A DNA stretch of 6,196 bases from Candidatus Omnitrophota bacterium (GTDB taxonomy: Bacteria > Omnitrophota > Gorgyraeia > JAHIPI01): contig JAUWWU010000060.1 of NCBI GenBank assembly GCA_030616695.1, positions 1 to 6,196 on the forward strand, in the 5' to 3' direction. The translations under genes were made by a program, and so were the position numbers. The notes under the pieces are model-generated. The model was not told the origin of the DNA and did no database searches. It saw only the letters and a program-made list of their open reading frames with translations. Below are positions 5,625-6,196 of this stretch, piece by piece. Position 1 is the first letter of the stretch. Each line of letters opens with the position of its first letter.

Positions 5625-6196
5625 AAACCTGGTAAAGGCATACGGCGGAAGAAGGGTCGTAGACGGCGTTGACCTGACCATAAGGCACGGGGAAATAGTG
5701 GGACTTCTGGGCCCTAACGGCGCCGGAAAGACCACGACATTTAATATAGTCACGGGGTTAATAAAGGCTGAAAGCGGAGAGATATTTTTTGACCAGCAGA
5801 ACGTAGCGCATCTTTCGATGCACGATCGCTGCCATAAGGGCATAGGGTATCTTTCCCAGGAGCCGTCCGTATTCAGAAAATTGAGCGTGGAAGATAATAT
5901 TATGGCTGTGCTCGAGACACTGCCTATACCGATGAGGGAGAGAAAGAGGAGGCTTGAGTTTCTACTCGGCGAGTTGAATATAACGTATCTCAGGAAAAAT
6001 AAGGCGTATACGTTATCCGGCGGAGAAAGGCGGCGCCTGGAGATAACACGGGCCCTTGTCACAAATCCGTTATTCGTGCTTTTAGACGAGCCGTTCAGCG
6101 GCATAGACCCGATAGCGGTCTTTGAGTGCCAGCAGATAATATCGAGCCTGAAGATGCGGGGGATAGGGATCCTGCTTACCGACCACAATGTCAGGG
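5605..6196 (+). CDS. lptB: LPS export ABC transporter ATP-binding protein LptB, 3' truncated by the window edge
   Basis: LptB is the cytoplasmic ATPase of the LptB2FG transporter that extracts LPS from the inner membrane. The frame is open from the ATG at 5605 to the window end: 197 codons of about 240. Walker A is GPNGAGKTT (36-44, Lys42), the Q-loop is [17 protein letters not shown] (82-98, Gln85), the ABC signature is LSGGERRR (137-144), Walker B is LFVLLDEP (156-163, Glu162 catalytic), the D-loop follows in FSGIDPI, and the switch His194 is in [19 protein letters not shown] and [10 protein letters not shown] match LptB closely rather than the similar LivF/LivG transporters. AAAGGA at 5590-5595 is a good ribosome binding site with 9-base spacing. 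It overlaps lptCA by 20 bases. In many genomes rpoN follows lptB; that lies outside the window here. Confidence 0.95.
   Translation, partial: MHLLEIKNLVKAYGGRRVVDGVDLTIRHGEIVGLLGPNGAGKTTTFNIVTGLIKAESGEIFFDQQNVAHLSMHDRCHKGIGYLSQEPSVFRKLSVEDNIMAVLETLPIPMRERKRRLEFLLGELNITYLRKNKAYTLSGGERRRLEITRALVTNPLFVLLDEPFSGIDPIAVFECQQIISSLKMRGIGILLTDHNVR

Noticed and set aside
4719..6188. Very long open frame (489 codons) on the minus strand
   Set aside because: It lies wholly opposite lptCA and lptB, both of which have clear family motifs on the plus strand, and its translation shows no recognisable domain. It is an antisense by-product of codon use.

Overview
The window is a densely packed, single-strand (+) gene block for making and exporting lipopolysaccharide. 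It holds eight protein-coding genes: a 5'-truncated heptose-7-phosphate kinase (rfaE1/hldE kinase type), kdsB, kdsA, kdsD, kdsC, an LpxL/HtrB-type lipid A acyltransferase, a membrane-anchored protein that reads as LptC joined to LptA, and lptB, which runs off the right edge. No tRNA, rRNA, CRISPR array or intact transposase is visible, and no gene-free stretch reaches 300 bases.

The source is a diderm (outer-membrane) bacterium that makes Kdo- and probably heptose-containing LPS. Codon use leans to ATA, AGA and AGG, base composition is moderate, and LptC and LptA share one chain. Together with the diverged KdsC and the short AT-rich and GGGACA-type intergenic repeats, this suggests an uncultured lineage such as Omnitrophota or another PVC-side or candidate phylum, rather than a proteobacterium. 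That placement is inference from style, not a search result.

Region by region: positions 1-1324 hold the heptose kinase and kdsB, overlapping at ATGA. Positions 1325-1446 are a 122-base spacer with a long imperfect inverted repeat next to the kdsA ribosome binding site. Positions 1453-3230 hold kdsA and kdsD, again overlapping at ATGA. Positions 3231-3293 are a second spacer with a 7-base tandem repeat and a perfect 9-bp hairpin touching the kdsC ribosome binding site. From 3294 to the right edge, kdsC, the acyltransferase, lptCA and lptB overlap without a gap.

The genes form one pathway. KdsD makes arabinose-5-phosphate, KdsA condenses it with phosphoenolpyruvate to Kdo-8-phosphate, KdsC removes the phosphate, and KdsB activates Kdo as CMP-Kdo. 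The heptose kinase feeds the ADP-heptose branch of inner core synthesis. The acyltransferase finishes lipid A, and LptB with the LptC-LptA protein powers and bridges transport to the outer membrane. The kdsD-kdsC-lptC-lptA-lptB order resembles the E. coli yrb/lpt cluster, with an acyltransferase added and lptC and lptA joined. The most interesting points are that joined protein and the two structured spacers, which are the only gaps in the block and each lie directly at a start codon. No wholly new system was found.
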